From an uncultured Rhodobacter sp. (lineage in GTDB: Bacteria; Pseudomonadota; Alphaproteobacteria; Rhodobacterales; Rhodobacteraceae), in contig CAMFII010000002.1 in assembly GCA_945952585.1 (NCBI GenBank), positions 434,001-498,000 on the forward strand: a DNA stretch of 64,000 nt. The letters are read 5' to 3'. Of the stretch, positions 62,161 to 64,000 are shown one piece after another (within the stretch, counting starts at the first letter, position 1; each line of letters begins with the position of its first letter). A model generated the notes under the pieces. That model saw only the letters and a program-made list of their open reading frames with translations, had not been told where the DNA came from and made no database searches. The position numbers and the translations under genes were made by a program.

Positions 62161-64000
62161 TCAGCGCGCCGCGATCCGTTTCATCCCCATCACCCGCGCC
62201 CGCTTGCGCGGGTCGGTGTCGAACAGGCTGGCCAGCTGTTCGGTCATTGCGCCGGCCAGTTGCTCGACATCGGTGATGGTGACGGCGCGGTTGTAGTAGC
62301 GGGTCACGTCATGGCCGATGCCGATGGCGATCAGTTCCACCTGCTTGCGCTTCTCGACCATGGCGATCACGTCGCGCAGGTGCTTTTCGAGGTAGTTGGC
62401 CGGGTTGACCGACAGCGTCGAGTCATCGACCGGCGCGCCGTCCGAGATCACCATCAGGATGCGCCGCGCCTCGGGGCGGCGGGTCATCCGCCGATGCGCC
62501 CATTCCAGCGCCTCGCCGTCGATGTTCTCCTTCAGGAGGCCTTCCTTCATCATCAGACCAAGGTTCGGCCGCACCCGCCGCCAGGGCGCGTCGGCGGATT
62601 TGTAGATGATGTGGCGCAGGTCGTTGAGCCGACCGGGCTGCTGCGGGCGGCCCGAGGCGAGCCATTTCTCGCGGCTCTGCCCGCCTTTCCAGGCGCGGGT
62701 CGTGAAGCCGAGGATCTCGACCTTCACGTCGCAGCGTTCCAGCGTCCGGGCCAGCACATCCGCGCAGATCGCGGCGATGGAGATCGGACGGCCGCGCATC
62801 GAGCCGGAATTGTCGAGCAAGAGCGTCACGCAGGTGTCGCGGAACTCGGTGTCCTTCTCCATCTTGAACGAAAGCGGCGTCGTCGGGTTCGCCACCACGC
62901 GGGCAAGGCGGCCTGCATCGAGCGTGCCTTCCTCGAGGTCGAATTCCCACGAGCGGTTCTGCTGGGCCTGCAACCGGCGCTGGAGCTTGTTGGCCAGCCG
63001 GGACACGGCGCCCTTCAGCGGTTCCAGCTGCTGGTCGAGATAGGCGCGCAGGCGCTCCAGTTCGGCGGGCTCGGCAAGGTCCTCGGCGGCGATCTCTTCG
63101 TCGAATTCGGTGGTGAAGACGGTGTAATTCGGATCGGCGTCGGAATGCGTGGCAGGGGGCGGGGGTTCCAGCGGGGCCTCGCCTTCCGGCAGTTCGGCCT
63201 CGTCGCCCTGCTCCATGTCGGCGGAATCCTCCATCGACACCTGCGCCTGGCTCTGGTCCTGCTGTTCGTCCTGGCTGCGCTCGGGGCTGGCCTCGGCATC
63301 CTCGGACTGGTCCTGCTCCTCGCCGGCGCTTTCGGGGCTGTCAGGATCCTGCTCGGCATCGTCGGCGGCATCGTCCTGATCGTCCATGTCCGGATCGTCG
63401 CCCAGCTGGTCGCCATAGCCGAGATCGGCGATCACCTTGCGCGCCATCCGGGCAAAGGCCGCCTGATCGGCCAGCACATGGTCGAGGTTTTCCAGCGTGC
63501 CGCCGGCCTGCTGCTCGATAAAGCCGCGCCACAGCTCCATGACATTGGCCGCGCCTTTCGGCAGGTCACGGCCCGTCGCGAGGTTGCGGACAAGGAACCC
63601 GGCGGCGGCGGCGAGCGGCGCATCGGCGGCCTGGGTGATCTGGGAATAGCCCTTGCGATCCGACTCCTGCCCGATCTTGGCGTCGATGTTGACGGCCGTA
63701 CCGGGCATGTAGCGGGCGCCGACCGCTTCGCAGCGGGCAGTTTCCATCGCGTCGTAGATCTCGCGCGCCATCTGACCGGTTGGCGAATAGCGCGCATCCA
63801 CGGCGTCGTCATGGAACTTGCGCCGCAGCGCGAAAGCATCCGCTGTGCCGCGCGCCAGCAGAACCTCGTCTCGGCTCATCCGGCGGCTGACCTGCGGCAG
63901 GCGCACGCCGTCCTTGGTCATGCCGGGCGGGTCGACCGAATAGGTCACCGTCAGCTCCGGATCGTCGGCCATGACCTTGGTGGCCTCGGCGAGGGCCTTC
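62161..64000 (-). CDS. cobT: Cobaltochelatase subunit CobT (N-terminus cut by window end)
   Basis: About 612 residues are visible. The reading frame continues past an internal Met into KALAEATKV at the window edge, so the true start lies beyond 64000. The N-terminal domain has [21 protein letters not shown] long acidic, Asp/Glu/Gln-rich stretch (residues about 200-300 of the visible part) separates it from the VWA domain with the MIDAS motif [17 protein letters not shown], then [14 protein letters not shown]. CobT and CobS form the AAA-driven complex that, with CobN, inserts cobalt into hydrogenobyrinic acid diamide during aerobic B12 synthesis. It is convergent with the Lrp gene. Confidence 0.94.
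   Translation of the reverse strand, partial: KALAEATKVMADDPELTVTYSVDPPGMTKDGVRLPQVSRRMSRDEVLLARGTADAFALRRKFHDDAVDARYSPTGQMAREIYDAMETARCEAVGARYMPGTAVNIDAKIGQESDRKGYSQITQAADAPLAAAAGFLVRNLATGRDLPKGAANVMELWRGFIEQQAGGTLENLDHVLADQAAFARMARKVIADLGYGDQLGDDPDMDDQDDAADDAEQDPDSPESAGEEQDQSEDAEASPERSQDEQQDQSQAQVSMEDSADMEQGDEAELPEGEAPLEPPPPATHSDADPNYTVFTTEFDEEIAAEDLAEPAELERLRAYLDQQLEPLKGAVSRLANKLQRRLQAQQNRSWEFDLEEGTLDAGRLARVVANPTTPLSFKMEKDTEFRDTCVTLLLDNSGSMRGRPISIAAICADVLARTLERCDVKVEILGFTTRAWKGGQSREKWLASGRPQQPGRLNDLRHIIYKSADAPWRRVRPNLGLMMKEGLLKENIDGEALEWAHRRMTRRPEARRILMVISDGAPVDDSTLSVNPANYLEKHLRDVIAMVEKRKQVELIAIGIGHDVTRYYNRAVTITDVEQLAGAMTEQLASLFDTDPRKRARVMGMKRIAAR

Noticed and set aside
63972-63972. ATG at 63972 as the start of cobT
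   Set aside because: The frame continues upstream as KALAEATKV to the window edge, which matches the sequence expected before this Met in CobT proteins, so the gene is cut, not complete.

Overview
The window is a GC-rich alphaproteobacterial chromosome segment. Gene content and order (a complete tol-pal operon with ybgC, tilS and ftsH; fhs with two folD genes; a tad/flp pilus locus with three short Flp pilins; bioMNY; murB-ddl-ftsQ-ftsA-ftsZ-lpxC; cobT; a VPLPA-CTERM protein) point to Rhodobacterales, probably the Rhodobacter/Paracoccus group. The genus cannot be resolved from the sequence alone. I see no rRNA, tRNA, CRISPR array, insertion sequence, prophage or integrase. The DNA is almost fully coding, with 61 protein genes supported, two of them cut by the window edges (an AraC-type regulator at the left, cobT at the right).

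Layout. 1-4.4 kb: a truncated AraC-like regulator, a small lipoprotein, an unknown protein behind a strong hairpin, CreA, a sulfotransferase-like protein and a nitroreductase. 4.0-11.0 kb: ybgC-tolQRAB-pal-cpoB-tilS, the envelope-constriction machinery plus tRNA-Ile lysidine synthetase. 11.1-14.4 kb: ftsH, a tam-like methyltransferase and a MOSC protein. 14.4-18.5 kb: a one-carbon folate cluster, fhs, a PchB-like chorismate mutase, a divergent folD and a canonical folD. 18.5-21.6 kb: the PdeM nuclease and Lhr-type helicase of the ligase-associated DNA damage set. 21.7-34.4 kb: the leftward tad locus, from three flp pilin genes through cpaB, secretin, ompA, tadZ, tadA, tadB, tadC, tadD, a TPR lipoprotein and prepilin peptidase to an AAA ATPase. 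34.7-42.9 kb: lytic transglycosylase, CoA-transferase genes scoAB with a coupled GNAT gene, topA, dprA and gabT. 43.1-54.9 kb: biotin ECF transporter bioMNY, then murB-ddl-ftsQAZ, a serine hydrolase, lpxC and bamD. 54.9-64 kb: recN, aminopeptidase P, a VPLPA-CTERM calcium-repeat protein, a class V aminotransferase divergent from an Lrp regulator, and cobT.

Working together: Tol-Pal/CpoB, the murB-ftsZ block, LpxC and BamD form an envelope-growth and division set. The tad genes build and retract or sort a Flp pilus; strong hairpins after the two long pilin genes suggest that pilin mRNA is made in excess over assembly genes. The fhs/folD cluster interconverts formate, formyl-, methenyl- and methylene-tetrahydrofolate.

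Most interesting observations: (1) a family of three 47-nt intergenic elements, each made of two 24-nt palindromes sharing one base, in both orientations; (2) the first FolD paralogue differs at four positions that are catalytic or NADP-binding in the family; (3) a PchB-like chorismate mutase lies inside the folate cluster; (4) a perfect 14-bp hairpin covers a ribosome-binding site; (5) elaborate dyads stand in front of fhs, tadZ and the AraC-type gene. Family assignments are from reading protein motifs, not from a database search.
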